Shown here: in pieces, positions 51,168-60,944 of the stretch | Position numbering within the stretch: the stretch's first letter is position 1 | Layout of the letters: each line of letters starts with the position of its first letter | Assembly (NCBI RefSeq): GCF_000024865.1 | Contig: NC_013595.1 | Span: forward strand, 9,548,001-9,612,000 | Source: Streptosporangium roseum DSM 43021 | Lineage (GTDB): Bacteria; Actinomycetota; Actinomycetes; Streptosporangiales; Streptosporangiaceae | Length of the DNA: 64,000 nt | Direction: 5' to 3' | Translations under genes and position numbers: made by a program | The notes under the pieces: model-generated | Told to the model about the DNA's origin: nothing | Seen by the model: the letters and a program-made list of their open reading frames with translations, nothing else | Database searches by the model: none

Positions 51168-51386
51168 GACGGGAGTCCGGTTCCGGCCTGTTCGCGCGCC
51201 ATGTGGCCGGCGTACCAGTCCGGCCGGTCCGACCGGTCCGGGTCCTTCGCACCGCTGCGCACCTCGTGCTCGCCGTACGCGGCCGCGAGATCCGGTGTCG
51301 AACCGCCGGCCCAGCGCCGTGTAGAAGTTCTCGGCGCGGTCGACGTCCGAGACCGGCAGCACGACGACTTCACGCTTCATTTCCAT
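51164..51386 (-). pseudogene. VOC/glyoxalase-family gene with internal deletion
   Basis: The N-terminal part MEMKREVVVLPVSDVDRAEN with FYTALGRRFD is a typical VOC start. After a frame change, the C-terminal part AAAYGEHEVRSGAKDPD, then PDWYAGHMAREQAG, is a typical end. About 70 residues between them are missing. An AAGAG-like site precedes the ATG at 51384-51386. Confidence 0.75.
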
Positions 51387-52345
51387 GACCGCTCTTCCTG
51401 CTCTCGTCTTCCTGCTCTCGGACGGAATGCCGGCACGACGAGACTCGCGCAACCGGCTGCCGGGTCGCACCAGGGAGTCTCACTGGTCAACCGGGGCCAG
51501 GGACGGCCACGGGTCCGAGCGGCCCCCGTCGGCCCGATTCTGACGGGCTGACAGCTCTGGAGGCACGACATGGAGTGCATGGTCACCGTGACCACCCCAC
51601 GACATGGCGTGCACGGCCACCGTGACCACACGGCTGCCGGACGGAACATCGACGCACGTTGTGGACGACATCCAGGCAGGTGAAGCCGCGCGTACCCGTG
51701 ACCTGGCCGCACCGGTTCCTCACCGAACCGCCCGCGCCGGCAGGCCACGTACCGGTCAGCTGGAGGCGGCTCGGTCTACGCACCCATCACCGAGATGGAC
51801 GTCGATCAGTCGCGGAATGTGCTCGATGAGCATCTGGTGGGATCGCTGCGCGTCGCGCGGAAGTACGCCACCCGTGTTCGGGCCGGCGGATCGCCTTCCG
51901 CGCCCCTCGGACCAGGCAGAACGGTGCGCCGCCCGTGTCCGGGCCGGCGGATCGCCGACGTTCGGCACCGACGCTCACGCCTGCCATTCCGGGGATGGGC
52001 CTGAGTCTCGCGGCCACTGCGGTCATCGCGGCCGCCGCGCCGCACCTGCCAGCACGGCGATCGCCGCCCTTGAGCTCGCCTCGATCCAGGACGACACGAA
52101 CACCGCCCCCGAGCTCGCCCCGCCCCAGGACGACACGAACACCGCCCCCGAGCTCGCCCCGCCCCAGGACGACACGAACACCGCCCCCGAGCTCGCCCCG
52201 CCCCAGGACGACACGAACACCGCCAGGTCCGTCAACACCCCGCTGCCGGTCCGCCGGCCCGGCGACGGACGCGAGCAGCGCCGGGAGCGGCTGCGCGGCA
52301 TGAAGTCGACGGCGGCCGGCGGCTCATTCCCTGAACTTCACCGCG
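51387..52345. repeat. Repeat-rich stretch without a supported gene
   Basis: Three repeat families are visible. A 34-bp tandem pair beginning CACGACATGG lies at 51564-51597 and 51598-51630. A 25-bp pair beginning CCCGTGT lies at 51871-51895 and 51932-51956. A 39-bp unit is repeated nearly four times at 52072-52224, beginning GAGCTCGCC; read on the plus strand it gives ELAPPQDDTNTAP. A long plus-strand frame exists only because these units are a multiple of three. I see no conserved domain or ribosome site. Confidence 0.65.
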
Positions 52346-55132
52346 TCATGGATGCTCTCCGCGGGACAGGGCGTCGCCGAGCTGCCTTCGCGAGCTGATC
52401 CTGAGCTTGGTGAAGATCTTGCGGAGGTGCCACTCGACCGTACGCGGGCTCAGGAAGAGACGAGCCCCGATCTCCGGGTTGGAGAGGCCGTCCCGCACGA
52501 GCAGCGCGATCTGTTTCTCCTGCGCCGTCAACTCGTCACTCGTCGAGGCCCCGTGCTTGCGCTTGCGGACGGTCTCGCCCGTGGCGAGAAGCTCGCGGCG
52601 GGCACGCTCGGCGAACGCCTCCATCCCGGTCGACACGAACATCTCGTACGCGGTACGCAGGTGAGCCCGTGCCTCGGCCCGCTGACGGTCCCGGCGCAGC
52701 CACTCGCCGTACAGCAGGTGAGCGCGCGCCAGTTCGGGACGCAAGATCGTCCGGCCCAACCGTTCGATCGCCTCGCGGTAGAGGTCGTCCGCGGCGGCGG
52801 CGTCGCTCAGCAGCGCGCGGCAGCGAGCCAGGATTCCCTGTGCCCAGTCCGTGTCGCACGGTTCCGCCGCGTCCGCCAGACCTTCGAGCGCCCCGCGGGC
52901 GGCCGTGTCGTCCCCGACGCGCGCCGCCGCCTCGACGAGCTCGGGCAGCGCCCATTGGGAGACGATCGGGTTGGCGCTCTGGGTGGCCCGGGCCGCCGGT
53001 AGCGCGAGCCCGTAGCGGGCGAGGCCGTTGTAGAGGACCGCGGCCGCCCAGTGGGCCGACGCGACGCCATTCAACTGACCACTGGCACCGGCCTCTTCGA
53101 TCGTGGCGGCGATCAGCGCCGCGGCCTCGGCCTCCTTACCCTGCATTGCCGTCAGCAGGAGCTGGGTGTGCTGCGTCATCGGCACGCCCGTCGCATCGGC
53201 GACGGCTTCGGATTCGGCGACGAGCGCCGCTGCGGCGGCGAATTCTCCGCTCAACAAGATCGGTATCCCCAACGCGTGGAGATAGATGGGAAGCTCGGAC
53301 AGGGCGCCGGCCGTACGCACCTCTTCGAGCGCCCTGGCGGGCATATCGGGCATGATCCGGTCCTCCCAGAGGAGCGCGCTCACGCCACAGGCCGCCCAGC
53401 CCCATTTCAGGAGGTCCTGCACGGGATGGTCCGCGAGCGCGGTCTTCGCCCTTTGCAACGTGGGAAGCGCGGCGCTCCGGCCGTCGGTGATGAGCAGCGC
53501 GTAGCCCTCGAGCACGAGATCGAGAGCGCGCGGACGACCTTCGGGAGAGGGGAGTTCCCTCATCGCCCGAGAGATGGCCATGAGGCTGTCCCGGTTCGCG
53601 GCACCGAATGACGCGGAACCCCAGGCGATGAAATACGTCTCCCGCGCCAGGTCCATGTCGAAGGGCTCCAGCCGCTGCGCGGCTGTCAGCAACATCAGCG
53701 GCGCCTCGTTGTTGAAGCCGGCCGCGAAAGTGATGTGACCGCGTGCCAGGTGGGCTCGCACGCGTTGGAACTCGCTCTGGGCATCCCGGTCGGCGATGTC
53801 GACGAATCGGCGCGCGGCTTCGATGTCGCCCGCCCGGAGGCTGATGTCCGCAGCCGTCAAAGCACGTTCGGCGCGCCGCGAGGTGTCGATGGTCAGTGCC
53901 ACGGACCGCTGCAGGAACGCCGCTGCGGCGGCCAGCCCACCGCGCGCCTGTGCTCGGCCGGCAGACCGTTCCAGTTCGGCGGCGACGGTCTCGTCGGGCG
54001 CGGCCGTCGCGGTCGCGAGGTGCCAGGCACGGCGGTCCGGGTCGGCCTGCGCGTCGGTGACCTCCGCCAGTGCGAGATGGACTGCCCGGCGATCCCCCTC
54101 CTTCGCCGACCCGTACACGGCCGACCGCACGAGCGGGTGACGGAAGATCACCCGTACGTCGAACTCCAGCAGCCCGTCCGTCCCGCTCGCCAGGACCGTC
54201 GCCGGCGTGACGCCGAGCCGTTCGGCGGCACGCCACACCAACGAGGGGTCGCCGACCGGCTCGGCTGCGGCGATCAGCAAGAGCAACCGGGTCTGCTTGG
54301 GCAGGCCTTCGATCCGGGTCAGGAAGCTCTGCTCGATCCGGCCCGGCAGCGTGTCGGCGTCCAGGAGACCGAATCCGCCCGCCACCTGGGTCACGGCCAG
54401 CTCACGTGGCAGCTCCAGCAGGGCAAGCGGGTTGCCCCTGGTCTCGGCCACGAACCGATCGCGGATGTCTTGATCGATCCGGACGTGTGTCACCGAGCTC
54501 AGCAGAGCGTGTGCGTCTGCGGCCTTCAGCCCGGTGACTTCCAGCTCCGGTAGTCCGAGCAAGTCCTGAGCCCGCCGGCGGGAGCCGAAGACGAGGGCGA
54601 CCGACTCCGCCAGCAGCCGCCGGGCGACGAAGCCGAGGACCTGCGCCGAGGACCGGTCCATCCACTGCGCGTCGTCGACCACACAGAGCAGGGGACCCCC
54701 CTCCGAGGCGTCCGACAGCAGACTCAGTACTGCCAGCCCGACCAGGAAGCGTTCGGGCGGCATTCCCTCTCGCATCCCGAACACCGTCTCGAGCGCATCA
54801 CGCTGCGGCGTGGGAAGGCTCTCCAGCCGATCCAGCAGCGGCGCACACAGCTGATGCAATGCGGCGAAAGCCAATTCCATCTCGGACTCGACACCGACCG
54901 CACGCAGCACCCGCATGCCCGTCGCCGAGTTCTCCGCGTACTCCAGCAGCGCTGACTTTCCGACTCCCGGCGCGCCGTGGACCACGAGCACGCGGCTCTC
55001 CCCCATGCGGACGGCCGCGATCAGCTGGTCGAGGAGAGCACACTCCGCCCCCCGCCCGAGCAGCCCGACGTTCTCGCCGTGCCGGGCGCCCCGCTTACGT
55101 TGTCCACGCTCCGGCCTTTGTCCCAATTGCAC
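52346..55132 (-). CDS. LuxR-type large ATPase regulator (LAL/MalT-like)
   Basis: Transcription activator of about 928 residues. It begins with a P-loop NTPase: LLGRGAECALLDQLIAAVRM, Walker A VHGAPGVGKSALLEY, Walker B PLLCVVDDAQWMD and TRGNPLALLELPREL. A long TPR-like helical region follows. The C-terminal LuxR HTH is TAQEKQIALLVRDGLSNPEI, GARLFLSPRTVEWHLRKIF and TKLRISSRRQLGDAL. I chose the GTG at 55130-55132 because it sets the usual N-terminus and gives exactly the length of the paralogue at 58158. The frame stays open to 55363 but that part is not conserved. Target genes are unknown. Confidence 0.82.
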   Translation of the reverse strand: MQLGQRPERGQRKRGARHGENVGLLGRGAECALLDQLIAAVRMGESRVLVVHGAPGVGKSALLEYAENSATGMRVLRAVGVESEMELAFAALHQLCAPLLDRLESLPTPQRDALETVFGMREGMPPERFLVGLAVLSLLSDASEGGPLLCVVDDAQWMDRSSAQVLGFVARRLLAESVALVFGSRRRAQDLLGLPELEVTGLKAADAHALLSSVTHVRIDQDIRDRFVAETRGNPLALLELPRELAVTQVAGGFGLLDADTLPGRIEQSFLTRIEGLPKQTRLLLLIAAAEPVGDPSLVWRAAERLGVTPATVLASGTDGLLEFDVRVIFRHPLVRSAVYGSAKEGDRRAVHLALAEVTDAQADPDRRAWHLATATAAPDETVAAELERSAGRAQARGGLAAAAAFLQRSVALTIDTSRRAERALTAADISLRAGDIEAARRFVDIADRDAQSEFQRVRAHLARGHITFAAGFNNEAPLMLLTAAQRLEPFDMDLARETYFIAWGSASFGAANRDSLMAISRAMRELPSPEGRPRALDLVLEGYALLITDGRSAALPTLQRAKTALADHPVQDLLKWGWAACGVSALLWEDRIMPDMPARALEEVRTAGALSELPIYLHALGIPILLSGEFAAAAALVAESEAVADATGVPMTQHTQLLLTAMQGKEAEAAALIAATIEEAGASGQLNGVASAHWAAAVLYNGLARYGLALPAARATQSANPIVSQWALPELVEAAARVGDDTAARGALEGLADAAEPCDTDWAQGILARCRALLSDAAAADDLYREAIERLGRTILRPELARAHLLYGEWLRRDRQRAEARAHLRTAYEMFVSTGMEAFAERARRELLATGETVRKRKHGASTSDELTAQEKQIALLVRDGLSNPEIGARLFLSPRTVEWHLRKIFTKLRISSRRQLGDALSRGEHP

Positions 55133-55541
55133 GACTCTGAATACACCCAAGACACACGCCAGGCCAAGTTTCCGGACCCAGGGTGCCGGCGACCGAGCTG
55201 TCATAAAGTACACGCGACTGCGTTCGGCCAGGTCAGCGGCGACGACTGGCCGCTCCATGCGGAAGAACAGAGCACGCTCATGCGCGTCCACCATGTGGAG
55301 AGAGTCGCGGACCGCATGTGGAGGGAGTCGCGGACCGCCCCCGACACGATCTTCGCCCCTCACGCCGTCCCTCGATCATTGACGGCGTTGAGCCGGCTCC
55401 GGGACACCACCTCCAAGATCACCTCGGACGGGTCGACGCGCGGCAGCGTCGCCGTCGTGCGGGTGCGCAGGTCTCCGGCGCCGTCGCGAGCTGATCGCAC
55501 GAGGACGTGGCCGGACCGCGTCCGGCAGAGCCGGGCCGTCG
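55133..55541. other. Upstream region of the LuxR gene with a 23-bp tandem repeat
   Basis: ATGTGGAGAGAGTCGCGGAC (start of the unit) at 55293-55315 is repeated at 55316-55338 with one mismatch. No gene is supported. The region probably holds the promoter of the LuxR gene. Confidence 0.45.
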
Positions 55542-56444
55542 GTGCTTCCGGCCGAGCCGACACCTGACGGCGCTCTCCCCTCCGCTTCCACCGCCATCCG
55601 CACCCCGTACGGCCATGCGGCAAGCCACTGGCGACGGAGGCACCGCCGTGGGCACCGGTCCCGTCGGATGTCGGTCACGGAGCGGCGGGAGGCGATCGAC
55701 AGGCCCCTGGCGCAGGAAGAGAAGGACAAGGTCACCGAGGCGGTGCGGCACGACGTCGGCGTGCCGGGCCGGTCGAGCTTCACGTCGCCCTGCCGGCGGC
55801 CGCGACAGGAACCGGCCACCTCGGCGCAGGTCGGTCTGGAGGCTCTGGTGCGCAAGGCGCCCAGCGAGATGCCGGCGCTCGAACTGGACGTCACCGACCA
55901 AGATTCGGTGACGGCCGCGGTCGCCAAGACCGTCGAGCACTTCGGCGCCCTGGACATCCTGGTGAACAACGCCGGGGTGATGCTCGCCGGTCCGATCGCG
56001 GGTGCGGACACCGCGGAATGGACGCGCATGGTCGACACCAACCTGCTCGGGTCGATGTACATGGTCCACGCGGCGCTGCCGCACCTGCTGGAGCGCAAGG
56101 GCGCCGTCGTGCAGGTCTCCTCGACCTCGGGCCGGATCGCGTCGACCGGCAACGGCGCCTACGCCGCGACCAAGTTCGGCATCACCGCCTTCTCCGAGGC
56201 GCTGCGGCAGGAGGTCACCACCCAGGGCGTGCGTGTCGTGGTCGTCGAGCCCGGCTTCGTCGCCACCGAACTGGCCGACCACATCACGGACCCCGTGATG
56301 CAGGCCGCCGCGCAGAACATGGCCGCCTCCATGCGGACCCTGCAGCCCGAGGACATCGCCAACGCTGTCGTGTACGCGGTCACCCAGCCGGAGCACGTCG
56401 CGGTCAACGAGATCCTCATCCGCCCGAGCGACCAGACCCGGTAG
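55542..56444 (+). pseudogene. Short-chain dehydrogenase lacking its cofactor-binding N-terminus
   Basis: From about 55830 the frame is a good SDR: MPALELDVTDQDSVTAAVAK, LVNNAGVML, catalytic Ser in VVQVSSTSGRIAS, and GAYAATKFGITAF with Tyr and Lys. It ends ILIRPSDQTR, like the SDR at 49991. The part before it (55542-55830) is Arg/Pro-rich and has no Gly-rich cofactor loop, so the first 60-70 residues were lost or scrambled. Homology to the other SDR is along the whole preserved part. It is unlikely to be active. Confidence 0.7.
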
Positions 56445-56493
56445 GCGAGCGGCACCGGCCCTGCGCGGGGCGAGCTTCGCCGCGCCGGACGAC

Positions 56494-57159
56494 CTAGCGG
56501 GCGATACCGGTGGCGAGCAGTTCTTCCAGTTCGGCGAGGTCGCCGGTCTGCGCGGCGGCGAGGAACGTCTGTACGAGGCGCCGGTGCGCGGTGGCGCTCA
56601 CCGGGTGGCATCGCTCGGTGGCGAGGTGATCGCGGGCGCGTCGCACGAGCTGCCGCGCATGGTCTTCGCCCAGGTGGAGGATCTCGGAGATCCGGCGGTA
56701 GGGGTAGTCGAAGGCCACGCGCAGGAGATAGGCCGCGCGTTCGGCGGGGGTCAGTCTCTCCAGCAGCAGCCGGATCGCGGTGTCGGCCGCCTCGCGTCGT
56801 TCGGCTGCCGTCTCGGGGCTGACAGAGCGGTCCGTCGTCTCGGGAAGCCAGGGGCCGGCGGAGGTCTCGTGGCGCCTGCGGGCGGACTGGACGACGTTGA
56901 TGGCGAGCCTGGTGGTGGTCAGCGCAAGGAATGCGGGCGGGCTGATGACGACCGAGCGGTCGGCGCGGGCCCATCGCAGCCACGTCTCCTGCACCACGTC
57001 CTCGGCCTCGCCCACGTCTTGCAGGACGCGCAGACCGATCGCGAAGAGCCGGGGCGCGGCGCTGACGAACACCGAAACGGCTCCGTCCCGTCTTCCGACC
57101 GACCGGTCATCGGTCTGCTCCGCGTGGTCTCCGTGCGACTCCAACAGGTGCATGGTCAC
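56494..57159 (-). CDS. ECF sigma factor (ECF41/SigJ-like) with truncated C-terminal extension
   Basis: Sigma-70 family protein of 221 residues. Region 2 is FVSAAPRLFAIGLRVLQDVG then EAEDVVQETWLRWARAD; region 4 is LLLERLTPAERAAYLLRVAF with YRRISEILHLGEDHARQLVR. ECF41 members carry a SnoaL-like C-terminal domain of about 100 residues that controls activity. Here only its first helix remains (TFLAAAQTGDLAELEELLAT) before the stop. It may therefore be deregulated or inactive. ATG at 57157-57159. No anti-sigma gene is near; ECF41 genes usually sit by oxidoreductase or epimerase genes, of which remnants are present. Confidence 0.75.
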   Translation of the reverse strand: MTMHLLESHGDHAEQTDDRSVGRRDGAVSVFVSAAPRLFAIGLRVLQDVGEAEDVVQETWLRWARADRSVVISPPAFLALTTTRLAINVVQSARRRHETSAGPWLPETTDRSVSPETAAERREAADTAIRLLLERLTPAERAAYLLRVAFDYPYRRISEILHLGEDHARQLVRRARDHLATERCHPVSATAHRRLVQTFLAAAQTGDLAELEELLATGIAR

Positions 57160-57377
57160 GATCTCGGCTCCGTTCGCACCGCAGCATCCGGCGATGCCAC
57201 TGTGATCACGGTCGTTTCCTGAGCCCCTCCATCGCGCCCTGGGGAGAGCCTGGTCGACACCCTGGCCCGGACGACTGGGGCCTGGTGGGTAGGTACCGAG
57301 GCCGCCGGGCCGATCGACTCCGTGACGGTGGTTCCGGCCGCGGCGGCGAGCACCGCTGGCGTCGCCGAAGCCCGGAA

Positions 57378-57581
57378 ATGAAGATCGTCGTTGGTGGGAC
57401 CGGCCTCATCGGATCCCGGGTGGACGAGAGCCTGTACGCGGGCGAGCGCGAGGCGGTGCCGCACCCGCACGACTTCATGATGCTCAACCCCGTCCGCGAC
57501 ACCCACGCCGCGCGCACCGCCACCGCCCAGGCCATCGACGTCCTCAAGACCGCCCTGAACACCGGAAAGGTCCACTCATGA
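57378..57581 (+). pseudogene. NAD(P)-binding epimerase-like N-terminal fragment joined to an unrelated tail
   Basis: Starts MKIVVGGTGLIGSRV, a Rossmann-type dinucleotide motif, then passes directly into AGEREAVPHPHDFMMLNPVR and ends AIDVLKTALNTGKVHS. The tail does not continue the epimerase fold, so an internal deletion fused two parts. The stop overlaps the next start (ATGA). Confidence 0.55.
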
Positions 57582-58249
57582 GCGAGCGGCCCGTCATCGT
57601 CCTGGTCCACGGCGTCCCCGGCACCCACCGCGTCCGGGCGGGCGTCCGCCGGCACCTGAAGCGTGGCGATGTGGAAGCGTGGGACCTGCCGGGCTTCGGC
57701 GCTCCACGTCCGGACGGCTTCGGCAGTACCAAGGAGGAGTACGCCGACGACCTGATCACCGGCTTCGAGGTGCCCGCCGACCTGGCCGAGGAGATGGTGC
57801 GGCACGTGGACGCGCCGATGAAGGACAGCATTCTCAAGCTCTACCGCTCCGCGATGCGGATGGGCGGCGAGTGGGAACCCGAGCTGGCGAAGATGACTGC
57901 GCCCGGCCTCGTGTTCCGGGGCGCACGCGACCCCGCCTGTCAGGTCGAGTCCGCCGACGAACTGGGCCGGGCCGTCCAGGCGGAACACGTGATCAAGCTC
58001 GACTGCAACCACTGGCCGCCGCTGCAGCGGCCGGCCTGCTACGTCAACCGGGTCCGCCGGCCCGGCGACCACGTGGTCTTCGACCTGACCGACGTGTCCC
58101 TGCCGGGATCACCGCCTCCCCGCCGCACGCCGATCATCGCCCCGTTCCCGAAGATGTTCATTCCGTTCGTCTGCCCATGGGCTGTCCGGTACCCGGCGCC
58201 GCCTGGTCGAGCTCGGCGAGCGCGGCCTTCAGCTCGGCGCGTCCCCTGA
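57578..58249 (+). pseudogene. Alpha/beta hydrolase with internal deletion
   Basis: The N-terminal part RPVIVLVHGVPGTHRVRAGV has the oxyanion HG motif and DLPGFGAPRPDGFGSTKEEY. It jumps to a C-terminal part (APGLVFRGARDPACQVESAD, then DCNHWPPLQRPA with the catalytic Asp and His regions). The segment with the G-x-S-x-G nucleophile elbow is absent. After NHWPPLQRP the frame is not conserved and runs into the opposite-strand LuxR gene. It is not expected to be catalytic. Confidence 0.7.
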
Positions 58250-60944
58250 TGCCGAGCTTCATGAAGACCTTGCGCAGGTGGTACTCGGCGGTGCGCGCGC
58301 TGATGAACAGCCGCGCGCCGATGTCCCGGTTCGTGAGTCCTTCGCGTGCGAGGCGCGCCACATTGAGCTCCTGGTCGGTGAGTCGCGCCGCCGTCCCGTG
58401 CGCGCGCACGCGCAAGGTCTCGCCGCTCGCGCTCAGCTCGCGTGCGGCGCGCTCGGCGAAGCCGTTCAAGCCGATGCCCGACAACACCTCGTACGCGGCC
58501 CGGAGCTGCTCGCGCGCGTCCTCGTGCCGGCCCTGGCGGCTCAGCTCCTCTCCGGACAGCAGGCGACAGCGCCCCACCATGATCGGAATCCGCTCGCGTT
58601 CGAAACGCTCGATCGCGTCCCGGTACAGGGCCTGGGCCTCGTCGCCTTGGCGCAGCTGCGCCTCTGCCATCGTCAGCACGGCCAGCGCCCAGTTGGTCCC
58701 CACCGGCCGCGTGACGCCCGCCAGTTTCTCGAACGCCTCCTCGGCGAGCACCCGCTCGCCGGTGTGTGTGGCCGCCTCCACGAGCTCGAGCAGCGTGCGC
58801 ATCGCGTGGCTCAGCTCGTGCGTGTACGGCAGCTCACGGCGGCCGGAGGTCATCGCCTCGGCGAAGCGCCCCAGGCCGTTGTAGAGGATGGCCTCCCCGA
58901 AGTTGACCGCGCTCAGCCCGTACCCCTCGCCCCGCGCGAGCGCGTCGGGCCGGATCCGCTCGGCCAGGCGCTCTGCCTCGTCGGCCTGCCCTCGGTATGC
59001 CGCGAGGAAGAACCGTCCGTACTGCGGCAGTGGGTGGCCCGTGACGTCCTTGATGGCGTCGATCTCGTCGCAGGAGGCCTCGGCCGCGTCCAGCTCGCCG
59101 TCGACCGTCTGCGCCACCATCAGCAGGCTCAGGGCGATCGGCAGCACCGTCACGACGCCTTCGGTGCGGGCGAGCTCGACCTGCCGATCGGCGAGCGTGC
59201 GGAGGCCGCGGGCGTCCCAGAGGTCCTGCGCCGCGCGGGAGGCGAACCACATCCAGTGCAGTTCGAGAGAGTCCGGAGCCTGTTCGAGGAACGCGCGCTG
59301 CGCCCGGCGCAGGGTTTCGAGCGCGGCCTCCTGCCCCTTGGCGGCGAGCAGCGCCTGGCCGCGCAGGATCAGGTCCCGCGCACGGTCGGACTCCTCGCCG
59401 GCGGTCGCCTCCAGGACCGCGTTCGAGACGGCGGCCACCTGCTCGGCGTCACCGAGCCGGCCGCCGTAGATCGCGGCCGACAGCGCCTCCATGTAGGTGT
59501 CGCGGGCGAGCACCGGGTCGAGCTCTTCGAGGCCCTGCGCAGCGGCGAGGAGGAGCTGCGCACCGCTGCTGTCGCGCCGCAGCGCGTATCCGGCGCGGGC
59601 GTGCAGCCGGGCGACGAGCGCCTGTTGCAACGCGGTGAGGGGATGGTCGCGCGCGGTGTCGAGCAGGCGCAGGGCGGCTGCGGGCGCGCCCGCCTCGTGC
59701 TTGGCCTCGGCGGCCGCGATCAGCCGCTGCCCGCGGCGGACCGGCTCGGGCGTCAGCTCCGCCGCCCGCTCCAGGAACGCACCGGCGGCGGCCGCGCCGC
59801 CGCGGGTCCGCGCACGCACCGCGGACCGCTCCAGGCCGGCGGCGACCTCTTCGTCCGGGTGCAGCGTCGCGCTGGCGCGATGCCATGCCCGGCGATCCGG
59901 GTCGTGATCGACGCTGGTGACGTCGGCCAGCGCGGCGTGGACGCGCCGCCGGTCCTGCGGCGACGCAGACCGGTAGACCGCCGACCGCACGAGCGGGTGG
60001 CGGAAGCCGACGCGCGTGCCGACGACGAGCGCATCGGCGTCCCTGGCGGCGTCGAAGTCCTCCAGGCCCAGTCCCAGTACCGTGCTCGCACGCCACAGCA
60101 GCCCGGGATCGCCGGTCGGGTCCGCGGCCGCCAGCAGCAACAGGAGGCGCGCCGACTCGGGCAGCGGCTCGAGCTGCCCGACCAGGCTCTGCTCGATGCG
60201 GCTCTCCAGCGGCATCGAGCCGATGAGAGCGAACCCGCCGGCGATCTCGGCCGGACTCAGCGACCGGGGCAGCTCCCGCAGCGCCAGTGGGTTGCCGCGC
60301 GCCTCCGCGATCAGCTGGTCGCGTACCCGCCGGTCGAGGCCACCGGGGGCCGAGAGGCGCAGGATCTCGCGCGCGTCGTCGTCGCCCACCCCTTCGACAA
60401 CCATCTGCCGGATCCCGGCGAACGCCTCACCGGCCGTGCGCATGGCGAGCACGATGGCGATCCCCTCGGCATCGAGCCGCCGGGCGGCGAACGCGACAGC
60501 GCGCGCCGACGCCTCGTCGAGCCACTGCGCGTCGTCGACGACGCAGAGCAGCGCCCGGTCGCCCGCGGCCTCGGTGAGCAGCCCGAGCACTGCGAGCCCG
60601 ACGAGGAACGGGCTGGGCGCGGCGGCCTGGCGCAGGCCGAACGCCGCCTCGATCGCCTCGCGCTGCGGGGCAGGCAGGCGCCCGGCCGAGCTCATCATGT
60701 GCCCGCACAACTGCTGCAGGCCGGCGTAGGCCAGCTCCATCTCAGACTCCGACGCGACGATGCGCTCGACTCGGACGTCGGTCGTGGCGCGCACCGCCAT
60801 GTGGTCCAGGAGCGCGGTCTTGCCGACACCGGCCTCGCCGGAGACGACCAGCGCGCCGCTGTGACCGGCGCGGGCACGGCCCACCAGCCCGTCCAGCTCC
60901 GCCACCTCGCGATGCCGTCCCCGCAGCGGCGCGGTCTCTGTCAC
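58158..60944 (-). CDS. LuxR-type large ATPase regulator (second LAL-type gene)
   Basis: Protein of 928 residues with the same architecture as that at 52346. P-loop NTPase: LRGRHREVAELDGLVGRARA, Walker A VSGEAGVGKTALLDH, Walker B LLCVVDDAQWLDEASA, ARGNPLALRELPRSL. A TPR-like middle follows. The LuxR HTH is LTDQELNVARLAREGLTNRD, GARLFISARTAEYHLRKVFM. The GTG at 60942-60944 follows AAGGTG at six bases, which fixes the start. The two regulators align throughout and have equal length, pointing to an old duplication or a family pair. It may control the neighbouring P450 gene, but that is inferred only from proximity. Confidence 0.88.
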   Translation of the reverse strand: MTETAPLRGRHREVAELDGLVGRARAGHSGALVVSGEAGVGKTALLDHMAVRATTDVRVERIVASESEMELAYAGLQQLCGHMMSSAGRLPAPQREAIEAAFGLRQAAAPSPFLVGLAVLGLLTEAAGDRALLCVVDDAQWLDEASARAVAFAARRLDAEGIAIVLAMRTAGEAFAGIRQMVVEGVGDDDAREILRLSAPGGLDRRVRDQLIAEARGNPLALRELPRSLSPAEIAGGFALIGSMPLESRIEQSLVGQLEPLPESARLLLLLAAADPTGDPGLLWRASTVLGLGLEDFDAARDADALVVGTRVGFRHPLVRSAVYRSASPQDRRRVHAALADVTSVDHDPDRRAWHRASATLHPDEEVAAGLERSAVRARTRGGAAAAGAFLERAAELTPEPVRRGQRLIAAAEAKHEAGAPAAALRLLDTARDHPLTALQQALVARLHARAGYALRRDSSGAQLLLAAAQGLEELDPVLARDTYMEALSAAIYGGRLGDAEQVAAVSNAVLEATAGEESDRARDLILRGQALLAAKGQEAALETLRRAQRAFLEQAPDSLELHWMWFASRAAQDLWDARGLRTLADRQVELARTEGVVTVLPIALSLLMVAQTVDGELDAAEASCDEIDAIKDVTGHPLPQYGRFFLAAYRGQADEAERLAERIRPDALARGEGYGLSAVNFGEAILYNGLGRFAEAMTSGRRELPYTHELSHAMRTLLELVEAATHTGERVLAEEAFEKLAGVTRPVGTNWALAVLTMAEAQLRQGDEAQALYRDAIERFERERIPIMVGRCRLLSGEELSRQGRHEDAREQLRAAYEVLSGIGLNGFAERAARELSASGETLRVRAHGTAARLTDQELNVARLAREGLTNRDIGARLFISARTAEYHLRKVFMKLGIRGRAELKAALAELDQAAPGTGQPMGRRTE

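Noticed and set aside
52005..52230. A CRISPR-like repeat array
   Set aside because: The 39-bp units are directly adjacent without spacers and keep a reading frame. No cas gene is present anywhere in the window.
51604..52398. A 264-codon plus-strand gene over the tandem repeats
   Set aside because: It has no ribosome site or conserved domain, and its openness is explained by high GC and repeat units that are multiples of three.
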